64,000 bases of DNA from contig CM067307.1 of the NCBI GenBank assembly GCA_034231615.1, positions 5,442,647-5,506,646 on the forward strand, written 5' to 3'. The stretch is from Meghimatium bilineatum (lineage: Eukaryota; Mollusca; Gastropoda; Stylommatophora; Philomycidae). A program made the translations under genes and the position numbers. Below are positions 33,014 through 43,020 of this stretch, in pieces. Position 1 is the first letter of the stretch. Each line of letters opens with the position of its first letter. Below the pieces are notes generated by a model, which was not told where the DNA came from, did not search any database, and saw only the letters and a program-made list of their open reading frames with translations.

Positions 33014-33605
33014 TTATGTTCCTCCAGAGCCATAGGCGGCGCATAGAACAAAAACCATAGCTTTCAATTTCTGTCTTTGTGTTGCCAGGTCTTTCAATTC
33101 TTGGGTGTTGTTTTGGTTCATTGAGATTCCTTCTCTATTAATGCTTCTTCGTAGAGTTTCTCTAGGTCTCCATCTTCTTCTTATTCCGGGTGGCACCCAA
33201 TATAGTGACTGATGGGGAATTCTTAGGCTGCTCATTATGAGAATATGGCCGATGTAAGTCCAACGCCTTTGTCTAATAAAGGAAGATATATAGGTTTGTT
33301 TGCTTTCCTCTCTTATAGTAGTGTTAGACTTAAAGTCACTCCACTTAACATTCAGAATGGTACGTAGGCATTTGTTTTCAAAGGAGTCTAGTCTCTTATC
33401 AGTGGCTTTTGTGGCTTTCCAACTTTCGCACCCATATGATAGAATAGGGATGATGTTAGAATTAAACAACTTGAGTTTTGTGGTGTTTCTTAGTGTGTTT
33501 GACGTCCAGATGTTACGTAGTTTATTGAAAGCACCCGCTGCAAGGGCAATACGGTGTAAAATTTCTTTTGATGAGTCTCCATCGGAATTAGAAAATGTTA
33601 TATAG
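33014..33605 (-). mobile_element. LINE carboxyl-terminal domain, largely open
   Basis: On -, open from 33605: EILHRIALAAGAFNKLRNIW, IIPILSYGCESWKATKATDK, RLDSFENKCLRTILNVKWSD, QRRWTYIGHILIMSSLRIPH, ending FVLCAAYGSGG. Matches the end of the invertebrate LINE type with SYG.ESWk.tk...L..F.nKCLR.IL. The RT core is absent. Confidence 0.87.
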
Positions 33606-33985
33606 AAAATGATGGCCGGCGTAGGCGATCATGGCTCTCCACAGCTCATGTTATTTCCAGCATTATGCATCAAGATCGTTGTTGTTTCCCTGTTGTATCA
33701 GGTTATCAAACTGTCTAATATTTTCTCACGTTGTCGCCCCCTGTCTGTTGTGACTATGTTCTCCAAACCTCCGTGTCTCATGAAGTGACCAAACAATGAA
33801 GATTGTATTTTTCTTATATTATTGATTAAGATCAGTTTTACATTTAACTCTTTCAGCACCTGTACATTAGTTTTCCTGGAAGTCCATGGTATTCTCAGCA
33901 TTCTTCTGTAGAACCACATCTCTGTTGCCTCTAATTTCCCACTTTCTTGTTTGTTTATTGTCCACGACACGCATCCATATGTTAG
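33606..33985 (-). mobile_element. LINE carboxyl-terminal fragment
   Basis: On -: SWTINKQESGKLEATEMWFY, RRMLRIPWTSRKTNVQVLKE, ...SSLFGHFMRHGGLENIV, then the end ...ctgtggagagccatgatcgcctacgccggcc. Same family as 20141-20512 (+) and 11480-11870 (-). Confidence 0.85.
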
Positions 33986-34155
33986 TATAGAACTTTCGGC
34001 AGATTGTACGCAAATGTTTTGCGTAGAAATGGCATTAACCTACAGACTAAGCTGAAAGTTTACAGAACAGTAGTACTTCCAGTGCTGTTATACGCTAGTG
34101 AAACATGGACTGCGTATAAACGTCATGAAAACCTGTTTCATGTATTGCCAGGCAT
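33986..34155 (+). mobile_element. LINE reverse-transcriptase tail fragment
   Basis: RLYANVLRRNGINLQTKLKV then YRTVVLPVLLYASETWTAYK RHENLFHV. It lies head-to-head with the - fragment before it, so two opposed insertions meet at about 33985. Confidence 0.82.
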
Positions 34156-34237
34156 GTAGGAAACGGTCGGGAGGAAGGCTGATAACCTGTTTCATGTGAA
34201 AACAAAGTGCCATCACTGTCACATCTTGTCATAATTG

Positions 34238-34552
34238 TTTTACGCTTATCTTATATCTAATAATCCTCGCAAATCCTCTTATCTTCTATCTAATAATCCC
34301 CGTGAATCCTCTTATCTTCTATCTAATAATCCTCGTGAATCCTATTGTCTTCTATCTAATAATCCCCGTGAATTTTCTTATCTTCTATCTAATAATCCTC
34401 GCAAATCCTCTTATCTTCTATCTAATAATCCTCGCAAATCCTCTTATCTTCTATCTAATAATCCTCGCAAATCCTCTTATCTTCTATCTAATAATCCTCG
34501 CAAATCCTCTTATCTTCTATCTAATAATCCCCGTGAATCCTCTTACCCATCT
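34238..34552 (+). repeat. 33-bp minisatellite, coding-like
   Basis: Nine and a half copies of cttatcttctatctaataat cctcgcaaatcct; the encoded 11-residue repeat is SNNPRKSSYLL. Variants cgcaaat/cgtgaat. A unit length divisible by 3 explains the long frames; no gene context. Confidence 0.95.
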
Positions 34553-34554
34553 TG

Positions 34555-35185
34555 ACGTCATTGATAGCAGCTGATACAAGTATTATCACATCTCATCTAA
34601 TCATTCCTCAACAACAATCAAATGCTTTCAGAGATCTACAACTTGAATATTCTGAAGTGAAACCTAGCAAGTAATCCACCCTTACCAGCAATCAAACCTC
34701 TTACTGTTGTATGAAGTCACTGAACGATTTCTTCTCAAAAGATATAATATGTAACAAAATCAATATGAATAACTATAACGTATCGCTACATTAAAGTATC
34801 GATACATTAAAGTATCGATAAATGTTTACAGTTCTCATTTCAGACAGACGTGGAGCATATTTTAAAAAAAGTACATTATATAATTCAACTCATTTAATTG
34901 TCGTCCTTACATGCTGTCCATAACTTGTGTCATTAACTTATTGAAAAATTTTTAACCTCTCTCTTCTTGTTAGCAACTGTCAAGAATTAAGGAGCAACCC
35001 AATCCCTTCATACCACGTGCTGCTGAATTATGTCAATACATTTTAACCTCACACGCCTGTTAAAAATATTTTGTAGGAAAAAAATAAAGAAGCACTATAT
35101 CATTTGTTTCAAATTTGTCATTTTTAAATACAATTTCTAACAATTTAATTGATTTATTAAAACAGTATTGCTGACAACATTTGTC
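34555..35185. other. No gene recognised
   Basis: Unique AT-rich sequence; ctgtccataacttgtgtcat at 34915-34935 recalls the MITE-like terminus. Confidence 0.35.
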
Positions 35186-35186
35186 T

Positions 35187-35550
35187 AACCCTCATCCACC
35201 ATGTCAACAACTGTCAAACCCTCATCCACCTTGTCAGTAGCTGTCAAACCCTCATCCACCTTGTCAGTAGCTGTCAAACCCTCATCCACCTTGTTAACAA
35301 CTGTCAAACCCTCATCCACCTTGTCAACAACTGTCAAACCCTCATCCACCTTGTCAATAGCTGTCAAACCCTCATCCACCTTGTCAATAGCTGTCAAACC
35401 CTCATCCACCTTGTCAACAACTGTCAAACCCTCATCCACCTTGTCAATAGCTGTCAAACCCTCATCCACCTTGTCAATAGCTGTCAAACCCTCATCCACC
35501 TTGTCAATAGCTGTCAAACCCTCATCCATCTTGTCAACAACTGTCAAACT
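35187..35550 (+). repeat. 30-bp minisatellite, open on both strands
   Basis: Twelve copies of caaaccctcatccaccttgt caatagctgt. + reads VKPSSTLSIA, - reads KVDEGLTAID. Variants caacaactg/caatagctg/cagtagctg are interleaved. Confidence 0.95.
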
Positions 35551-35617
35551 TTTGAGACACACTCTAATTGTTGACATAATGTATTTGTAGCTCCTTATTG
35601 ACTATATAATATTGTAG

Positions 35618-35989
35618 ATGAAGCAGGGGGTGTGGTACGTGGTGGCGGTATGTATTCAATCATTAGCATCTATTCCTACAACATCTAGTCCTACAACATC
35701 TAGTTCTACAACATCTAGTCCTACAACATCTAGTTCTACAACATCTAGTCCTACAACATCTAGTTCTACAACATCTAGTCCTACGACATCTAGTTCTACA
35801 ACATCTAGTCCTACAACATCTAGTCCTACAACATCTAGTTCTACAACATCTAGTCCTACAACATCTAGTTCGACAACATCTAGTCCTACAACATCTAGTC
35901 CTACAACATCTAGTTCTACAACATCTAGTCCTACAACATCTAGTCCTACAACATCTAGTCCTACAACATCTAGTCCTGCAAATATATAG
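35618..35989 (+). CDS. Hypothetical Ser/Thr/Pro-repeat ORF with signal-like start
   Basis: 123 codons. The amino end MKQGVWYVVAVCIQSLAS looks like a short signal peptide (Lys, hydrophobic core, small residues), then about 20 five-residue units TSSPT/TSSST to a stop after SPANI. If expressed it would be a small secreted mucin-like peptide. Against it: the 15-bp unit length alone keeps frames open on both strands, the neighbouring arrays behave likewise, and I see no promoter or splice site. I treat it as a candidate only. Confidence 0.22.
   Translation: MKQGVWYVVAVCIQSLASIPTTSSPTTSSSTTSSPTTSSSTTSSPTTSSSTTSSPTTSSSTTSSPTTSSPTTSSSTTSSPTTSSSTTSSPTTSSPTTSSSTTSSPTTSSPTTSSPTTSSPANI
35661..35980 (+). 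repeat. 15-bp minisatellite
   Basis: About 21 copies of ctacaacatctagtc, alternating tagtc and tagtt in an irregular pattern close to a 30-bp higher order. Confidence 0.96.
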
Positions 35990-36149
35990 CGGTTATGTAT
36001 TCCATCATTAACACCTAGTCCTACCAAGATGTGACGGTATGTATTCAATCCTTAATTGGTACAATTTACTGTCTCCAACGACACCAGTAGATCACAATGC
36101 TAGGAACAATGTCCACTGGCATGCTTCTCTTAGTCATTCATTGAGATCA

Positions 36150-36310
36150 TATGATAGAAGTCAAAAGTAAGAAATTGCGAGAAGACATACAGTAACGATT
36201 TTTTCCACAAGTTGCATGTTGCCATCCTATCCCACACGGCCATTAGTCGCCTTCTACAGCATGCATGGAATAAATATACTTTTGCATTGGCCCTATTCTT
36301 TGCACGTTAA
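36150..36310 (-). repeat. Dispersed repeat (family 4), antisense
   Basis: + strand shows ccatcctatcccacacggcc attagtcgccttctacagca tgcatgg then cctattctttgcac, i.e. the reverse of gtgcaaagaatagg...gtcgtagaaggcgactaat. Confidence 0.6.
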
Positions 36311-36634
36311 TAGGTCCAGGTCCCGGTAGCGACGCTGGATTTTCGTGAATATGATGGATTATTCAAACATAGTCTGCACCGACAAGGTACATGAATATAA
36401 TCAATTATTCAAACATAATCTGCACCGACCAAGATACAGGTGGCACAAAGAATGACCTAATTGGAAGATGTACAAATATAATACACAGGGCCTATTTAGC
36501 TAAAAACAATCATCAGACATTGATGTCATCGTATTATACCACGAGTAACCAAATAACGATTTCTAAGAATTGTGCAGCAGCTCACAATTTCTAGGAATCC
36601 GCTGTAAGCGATAGAGTAAAATGGAGCCTCGTGC

Positions 36635-37210
36635 AAGATTGAACTCTTTTCAGAGCTGGCTTTCATTGTAATGAAACAGTGATAACTACTAGAGCCTTTT
36701 TCAGGGTTGATTGTCCCACAGAGACTGCGACTCCCAACGACTTTTCAGGGCTGAACGACAACACGCAGACTTTGGCTGTCGCCGGTAAGCCCTTCTCAGG
36801 GCTGACCGATAACACGGAGACTGGTTGCTACCAGCAGCCCTTCTTACGGTTGACTGTTCAGCAGCGAGCCTTTATCAGGGCTGACCTTACGTAGACTGGA
36901 GCTGTTGCCGACGAGCCTTTTTCAGGATTGACAGCCACCATGAATATTTCGGCCGCAGAAAATTTTTTTTAGGACTAACGGTCCTGCGGTAACTTGGGCT
37001 GCTGCAAACGAGCCCTTGTGATAGCTGACCTCACCGCGGAGACTAATGGTTGCTACTGTCTAGTCCTTCTCGGGGATGACGGTACCGATGGTAAAAGTGG
37101 CTACTGCAAATAAGCCCTTTGTGCTGACCGATCCCCACCGAGGCGGTGGTCTGTGCAGACCAGCCCTTCCCTGGGCTGACGGTCTACTCGGAGATTAACA
37201 TGGCAAATAA
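36635..37210 (+). repeat. Degenerate array of about 50-bp hairpin units
   Basis: About ten diverged units with consensus near agcccttctcagggctgacc then g-tccacggagacttgggct gctgcaaacg. The start of each unit can fold, e.g. 36788-36803 AGCCCT-TCTC-AGGGCT (6-bp stem, 4-base loop) and 36642-36657 AACTCT-TTTC-AGAGCT. Much more GC-rich than its surroundings. See the finding on histone-like stem-loops. Confidence 0.8.
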
Positions 37211-38785
37211 TCCTTGCATTTAATTATCGCTAAACTATAAACTATCAACGTGATATTTCTGTGCGTATATTCTCTTACACAACAAACAAAAAAATGCGAT
37301 ACGAAATTATTTGGTATTTACCCCAAAAAATAACTAATGGATGAGAGCTATACCTCTTCATGAAGTTACTGTAAAATGTATCCCCCCCCCCCCCCCGCAA
37401 CTATAACCCTCATAAAACATTATTATCATCGACTAGGCATACTGCAACAAACGTGTACAATCTACATAAATCATAAATACATAAATCATAAATCATAAAT
37501 ACATGAATACATAAATCATACATCATCAATGTCGTGATGAAAATATGTATCATTCAAAAAATCAAGTCCATATTGAAAATAGAGTAAACAGATTTAAAAT
37601 GACTGTCCTACACTTATCGCATATCTCGTATCGCAGTCTAGGCTGTATTGTTCTTGCATACTTAACTAGCTATCAACGTATACCGTGCAGAGTTCATAAT
37701 CATAAGCAAGACGACTATTTACTTTCTCTAATTATTCCAAGTTTAACATGTTATTGTTCACACAAAAATAAATACATTTTTTGTCGAGCGAAAAGCAATA
37801 ACACACATGAAGAGAAAAGCACTAAAAAATAACAAAAATGAAGAGAAAAAAAAGGGACGAAATGGCAACACTGAGTATATGCCAGGAAAAACAATAAATG
37901 GACAACCGAGGGGGGGGGGGGGGGTGACAGTCTGGCAGGTGTAGGAAGATAATGTCTATGTCAGTGTTGTGGTAGAAATCTTTTCGTGAGGGGGAAGGTA
38001 GCATTTTAGATATATATTTTCTGCGAATTACTTATTTTTTAATCAAATCATAAGTGGAAAGGGGAGAAGGTGTTTACCCTTTTTTTGGCTTGGTTGATGT
38101 TTTTTGGCTTACTAGATGTCATATTTTGTCCAATATTATATGCGCTAGTTCACGGCCGCGTTTGTCATTAGACGGTACCGCTTACGAAACGTACAACCCA
38201 CGCACATAAAGTAAATGCGAATGATATTAAATTTAGAATGTTTTTAAGTAGTAGAAACAATCATATGGAAATAGGGACTATTCACTGCTCAGACATCGTC
38301 AGATTTGCTCACATGAGAAGAAAATTAGAGGGAACATTGCTTCTGGCGTCCTGATTGTGGTGAAATTTAGCCTATAACCATCTCCTTTTATCAACGAGCC
38401 TGATGTATATTTAGGAGTGGAGTAAAGACTCTAATGTACAATAACTTGGATATAACAGCTCTCAACAGCAAACCGAGTTCTATTATCAGAGGAGCACGAT
38501 TGAATGCCAGTTATGTGAATATCAATTGAAACTAATATAGAAGTAATATACATATAAATAATATACATTTAGGTAAAAATGTTCAAAAACAGAAATTCGC
38601 GAAGACGTGGACATAGAAGAAGATTGGTTTCTCCAGAGTTTTATTACACACAATGAAGTCTGCTTGGTCATCTTCTTATTCTCTTTCTTGGAATCGTTTC
38701 ATGATTCTTGGAGCTATTCCGTGATAAACTTTTAAACCGTTTTTTAAGTCTAAAATATGTTATATTTTGTGTTTTAGATCATTTT
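37211..38785. other. No gene recognised; homopolymer runs
   Basis: A C run at 37382-37396, a G run at 37911-37924, and acataaatcataaat repeats at 37465-37520. A 95-codon frame at 37545 is unrecognised. Confidence 0.4.
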
Positions 38786-39075
38786 TAGGTGCCAATCTTC
38801 TTCTATGTACAATTCTTTACAAACATATGTGGTGGATCACCTCTCTTTGTTCATATTATTATTAAGACATTCCTTATAACATTCCATTTCAAATGCTGAT
38901 ATTGCATTTCCCATTGCGGATGTCATTGACAAGGCTCAATACCATATGTCGCCACCTAAAAAATATAGCTTCTTAATAGTTGTAACTTTGGGTTTTTTCT
39001 TTGCACCTTTGTCATAGATTTTTCATCTGTGATGTTATTTGTAGGGCTATTGAATCTCAGATAGCTGGAACAAAT
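38640..39075 (-). mobile_element. Decayed LINE carboxyl remnant
   Basis: On - short pieces such as VATYGIEPC and ISAFEMECYKECL recall the VATYG.E.w ... EAFEMwCYRr block. Many stops. Weak. Confidence 0.4.
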
Positions 39076-39221
39076 TTATGTGGTGTTAATGGTTAACCCG
39101 AAATGTTCAAAAGTTGAAACAACAATTTACTTGTTCTTGTTGAATAACTATTGTATCCGCCTGAGTTACCCCTACCCTCTGTTCTTTAGGAAACACTATC
39201 CTTTTATTCCCTTTAAAATTG

Positions 39222-39366
39222 TGTAGCTGCGGCCCTGATCATTTGCAACACCAACCACACACACATGCCTCATGTCCGAGCAAGAGTCTTCATCATTGTA
39301 GCTGCGGCCATGATCATTTGCAACATCAACCACATGCCTCATGTCCGAGCAAGAGTCTTCATCTTA
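39222..39366 (+). repeat. About 70-bp direct duplication
   Basis: Two copies of tagctgcggccctgatcatt tgcaacaccaaccaca...catgcctcatgtccgagcaa gagtcttcatc. The 60-codon frame over it (CSCGPDHLQHQPH twice) is not otherwise supported. Confidence 0.9.
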
Positions 39367-39477
39367 CCACTCGCACTGAAATGTTATACAATTTCGCTTA
39401 AGTTTTGAGAGTACTTCTAAAATCCCATGCTCGTTTAGTATATGAATAAAAGAACATACCCATTAAAAAAATTGCAT

Positions 39478-39650
39478 GTTTGGTGCATGGCCGAGAGATT
39501 AGAGCGTTAGTCTCACACTAGTGAGGTCTAGAGTTCGATCCGCGGTAAGGACTGCGTTTTTTTTCTGTCGGAGGGCAAATTAAAAAACTCACCTTGTACA
39601 TGACGTGACGACAGTAAGAACATGCGGCCTTAATCACACCGTTATTAAAT
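39478..39650 (+). mobile_element. tRNA-derived SINE, family 2, with Pol III boxes
   Basis: tggtgcatggccgagagatt agagcgttagtctcacacta then gtgaggtctagagttcgatc cgcggtaaggactg. Box A is TGGCCGAGAGATTAG, box B GAGTTCGATCC. A T run (39556-39563) follows the head and could stop Pol III. The body matches 4845-5005. Confidence 0.75.
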
Positions 39651-39664
39651 CCCAACAGGGAAAA

Positions 39665-40270
39665 TTCAGTATTGACAGATAAAAGAACATGTAGGTTTTA
39701 TCATTGAATATTCCGTAGATACAAGTTCTGTGTACACAATAACGCCGTTATTACATTAAAGCTAGACCACAAGGGAAAGTACTCTCAATATTTTGGTATA
39801 TAATACTCTCCCTGTTTGTGAAAGAATTAACTGTTCCCACGTTTTCTTGGGAAAATTTAATCCAAAAAAAGCTGAACAGAGGACGATTGTTTTCACAGAT
39901 TGACACAATTGAGACCAGTTACACGAGTCTATTATCTTTCATTACCATAACGTCGGAGGTATGGTCGTATTTTAACCGTGCAGTATCGTGACCAGTAGTT
40001 TATATAAAACCTACTAACAAAATCAATACACGCCTTTTCAAATCATGGTTCCCCCCCCCCCATACCGAAATAGACTGACGGCAATCTTTGATCAGTGCTG
40101 AAATAGCCAATGAAATTTCCTCACAGCTGACCGTAGCAGAATATTCATGTTCTGTGTTTTAGAGTTAGCATCCTAGCTGGAACTTTATCATCAAAGTCAA
40201 TAATTAGAAAGTAATGATTAGACATATCATTGTCCATATAATACTCCAATTAATGAAGACGGATGTGTCG
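39665..40270. other. No gene recognised
   Basis: Unique sequence; one C run at 40050-40059. Confidence 0.4.
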
Positions 40271-40274
40271 GGAC

Positions 40275-40412
40275 ATTGGCGCAAATAAAACGGCGACACA
40301 ACGCATTTCCATTCTCTGGACTACATCCTTCTGGAAATCTAATAGGACCATAGTCCTGCTACAAGAGATATCTAGTGGGAGTTTGAGAATGAACGCTGAA
40401 GAAGAAGATTAG
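40275..40412 (+). repeat. Dispersed 3'-module repeat, best copy
   Basis: ggcgcaaataaaacggcgac acaacgcatttccattctct ggactacatccttctggaaa tctaataggaccatagtcct gctacaagagatatctagtg ggagtttgagaatgaacgct gaagaagaaga. The GAA tail is intact. Confidence 0.75.
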
Positions 40413-40589
40413 AAATACACTATAAGATATCCAGGAATGAAATTGTGCAAACAGCCCAAACCACGTTGTGTGTTTCATATATGTTTGTTTCAAGGCGAAT
40501 AGTGGCAAAAAGGACGTTTTGTACAAAGGTTGTCAAAACATAACGTCAGCAGTTACAGGTGAGGTGGTCTGACAAAATATGGCAGTTGT

Positions 40590-40790
40590 TGTCAAGGGGT
40601 ATAGAGGGGAGTTATAGAGGGGCTGTTGACAAGGTGTATATAGGAGGTTGACAAGGGGTATAAAAGGGGATTAGCAAAGGTCAAAGAGGGGGGTTGACAC
40701 AGGTATAGAGGGGTTGACAAGGGGTATAGAGGAGTTGACAAGGAGTATAGAGGGGTTGACAAGGAGTATAGGGGAGGGTTGACAAATGTT
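40590..40790 (+). repeat. About 20-bp irregular minisatellite
   Basis: ggggttgacaaggggtatag units with length changes, 9-10 copies. Confidence 0.85.
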
Positions 40791-40894
40791 GACGTCAACA
40801 ACACTGTTTCTTTATATACAAATTAAATCGTTTGAATTTAGTAAACACAAAATTCTAGAAATGTGAAACAAAACATTTTTTGCGTACATTTTCT

Positions 40895-41012
40895 TTTAAT
40901 TTTACGAGGGTGGGGGATGTGACATAATTAAACAGAGGGTGGGGGAAGTGGGGGTGGGGATAAAATTATCAAATAAATTGTTGACGTATATTATGGACAC
41001 TCCCACAGAAAA
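40895..41012 (-). mobile_element. MITE-like element, antisense
   Basis: On - it starts gtgtccataatatacgtcaa and continues through C-rich cccacccccacttcccccac. It begins 25 bp downstream of the splice donor of the exon at 41038. Confidence 0.55.
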
Positions 41013-41037
41013 TATGATATGATTATTGATAACTTAC

Positions 41038-41271
41038 CCGAGAAACAGGAGTCATAACCAATGGTGGCGTGAAAGAATCACCAGCCAAGGATGATGAATT
41101 CTTATCTACAGTGTTAGATGACTCAGCCGATATTATTGGTCGAGCTGTCGATGTAGCAGCAGTGGTTGTACTTGCAGCTTGGACTGGTTCCGGAACCTGC
41201 CGAGTGTTCATCGTAACTGGTACCGAAGCTCTTCTGCTCGGAGCCCCATGTGTAGTTTTATTTGATTGCAT
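41038..41271 (-). CDS. First coding exon of an unknown gene (78 codons)
   Basis: ATG at 41271-41269 opens MQSNKTTHGAPSRRASVPVT, MNTRQVPEPVQAASTTTAAT, STARPIISAESSNTVDKNSS, then SLAGDSFTPPLVMTPVSR, and the exon stops at a consensus donor (cgg/gtaagt, intron from 41037), phase 0. It is Ser/Thr-rich, hydrophilic, with an RRAS kinase-like site; it looks like a disordered amino end. Upstream is a leader of about 80 nt and a TATA box. Codons look used rather than random, unlike the repeat ORFs. Family not recognised; I could not find further exons downstream on - within the window. Confidence 0.55.
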
Positions 41272-41371
41272 AGTTTGATATTAGATTGTGATTCCAAGTA
41301 TGGCGATGGCAGAATCCAAGCCTGCGTTCAATATGTCAGCATGGGAAGATAAAAATCAGCCAGAACGACTG

Positions 41372-41379
41372 CTTTTATA
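41372..41379 (-). promoter_or_regulatory. TATA box of the 41-kb gene
   Basis: On -, cctgTATAAAAGcag. Expected start about 30 bp on, near 41349, leaving a leader of about 78 nt before the ATG at 41271. Confidence 0.5.
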
Positions 41380-41399
41380 CAGGTGATTGAAGTGACAAA

Positions 41400-42380
41400 G
41401 AACTTTAAAATATTCAAAGGAAATTTTTTTTCGGACAATTGTAAATTGTTTCTGACTTGTGTCGTTAAATTGAATAGTGTTTTTTAAGGATGATCTTAAC
41501 GTTGAATGTCGTTACGTATAAACACTTTTTTATTTGACAGCTCCTGTTGCTTGACTCTAAAATGTGCGCCAAAAAATGAGTATTGATATAAATGGTTGTT
41601 GTAGATTGAGTCTACATTGAATGTTGCTTAGACTTAAACAATTGTCTATTTCAATGTTTGTTGTAGATTATCTTTATCTTGAATTTCGTTAGGACCAAAC
41701 AGTTATCTATTTCAATGGATGTTGTAGATTACTTCCAGAAGTGTTAACAGTACAATGCAGTTCTCTTTTTTTATGACTGTTAACAAACTGATCTCACCGA
41801 AAATCGCAATGTCCAAACAGTGTTTGTGTTAGTGTTTATATCAAGTTGACATGATTTTGAGTTTAAAATGTCCATCCAACATATAATGTATACCGTCCAA
41901 ATTTTTCAGATTGAAATGGCAACATCATTCAAATTCTGGGAAAAGAATGTAGGCATATAGATACATTGATATATTCAAACTCAATCTGTGCTCATGAAAG
42001 AAATATAAAAACATGTGTACACAGCAACAAAACAATCATACAGAATACGGGATTTGAACCAGTTCAGCTTAAATGGCACCCACTCGTCTCGCAACTTCAG
42101 TTAACACGTCTTCCGTAACATCGCATCAGTACTAACAACGCGATTTTAGTCATGACTTTCACCGTGCATATTCTCAAACTACTATGACACTAATATGAAT
42201 ATGTTGACAGACAGACAGACACACACACAGACAACAACAACACACACACTGCACAAGCATGTACATTCCCGCAGAATCAGTCTCGGCCAACCGGACCATA
42301 TTCCTAGTTGTTTGAGAATATACACGTTCGAAATCTGGACTAAAATCGCATCTTTAGCAGGGAAAACCTGTAGGGAAAAA
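41400..42380. other. No gene recognised
   Basis: The upstream flank of the 41-kb gene. Loose repeats of ttgttgtagatta at 41590-41735. At 42045-42115 a - strand tRNA-like box B (rc of gggatttgaaccagttc) may be a SINE scrap. Confidence 0.4.
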
Positions 42381-42399
42381 CTCAAGTGTGGAAAACCTG

Positions 42400-43020
42400 T
42401 TTACTTGTGTTGCAAAGCGATTCGGTGCTGCTAGAACGGGCCTGGTTCAATTCCGTCATCTGTAAGAATTATTTTCATTTATCCTCATGCTTCCTACTTG
42501 AAATTATTATTATAAGATGTTATTTGAAGCAACATTGTTTTGTCTTTATGTTATTTATGTTTACAAGAAGGTCTTTAGGTCCTTGTAGTACGAATGTTCT
42601 ATGTTTGTGTTCCTGAGGATACACCAGTGCTTGTACGGGATGTTCGTTGTTGTTGTAATAGTCCTTGTCTCGATTGGTCCGTTCTCAGGGACTTGAGTAC
42701 ACAAGTTGCATGTCTTGATGAGATCACATTAATTTATGTGGTTGGTCAATTACTGAAAACATGTTTACGTGAGTCCAAAGGTGATTCGGTGCCACTAGAG
42801 CGGCCCAGGTTCAATTCCCATCAAATTTAAGAATTATTTTATTTTATTCTCATGCTTCCTACTTGAATTTACATCTTTAGTATGGTACAGTATGACACAT
42901 CAAACGTGTGGTCAAAGTTGGAAGACGTTTTGACTCAATTTGCGAGACGCGGAGATGACATCTGAGCGTACCTGGTTCAAACTCCGTTTGCTGCATGAAT
43001 TTTTTTTTTATTAATAGACA
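42400..43020 (+). mobile_element. Three tRNA-like cassettes in a row
   Basis: Box-B-like ctggttcaattccgtc (42430), caggttcaattcccatc (42807) and ctggttcaaactccgtt (42970). The first two share upstream gattcggtgc and downstream aagaattatttt...cctcatgcttcctacttgaa. Likely a third SINE family. Confidence 0.55.

Noticed and set aside
36635..37210. A histone gene at the stem-loop-like array
   Set aside because: No histone fold coding sequence is within reach on either strand, and the stem foot differs from the histone consensus.
39478..39560. A functional tRNA gene
   Set aside because: Boxes A and B are present but the anticodon loop lacks a normal T33 arrangement and the acceptor ends do not pair well; a SINE head fits better.
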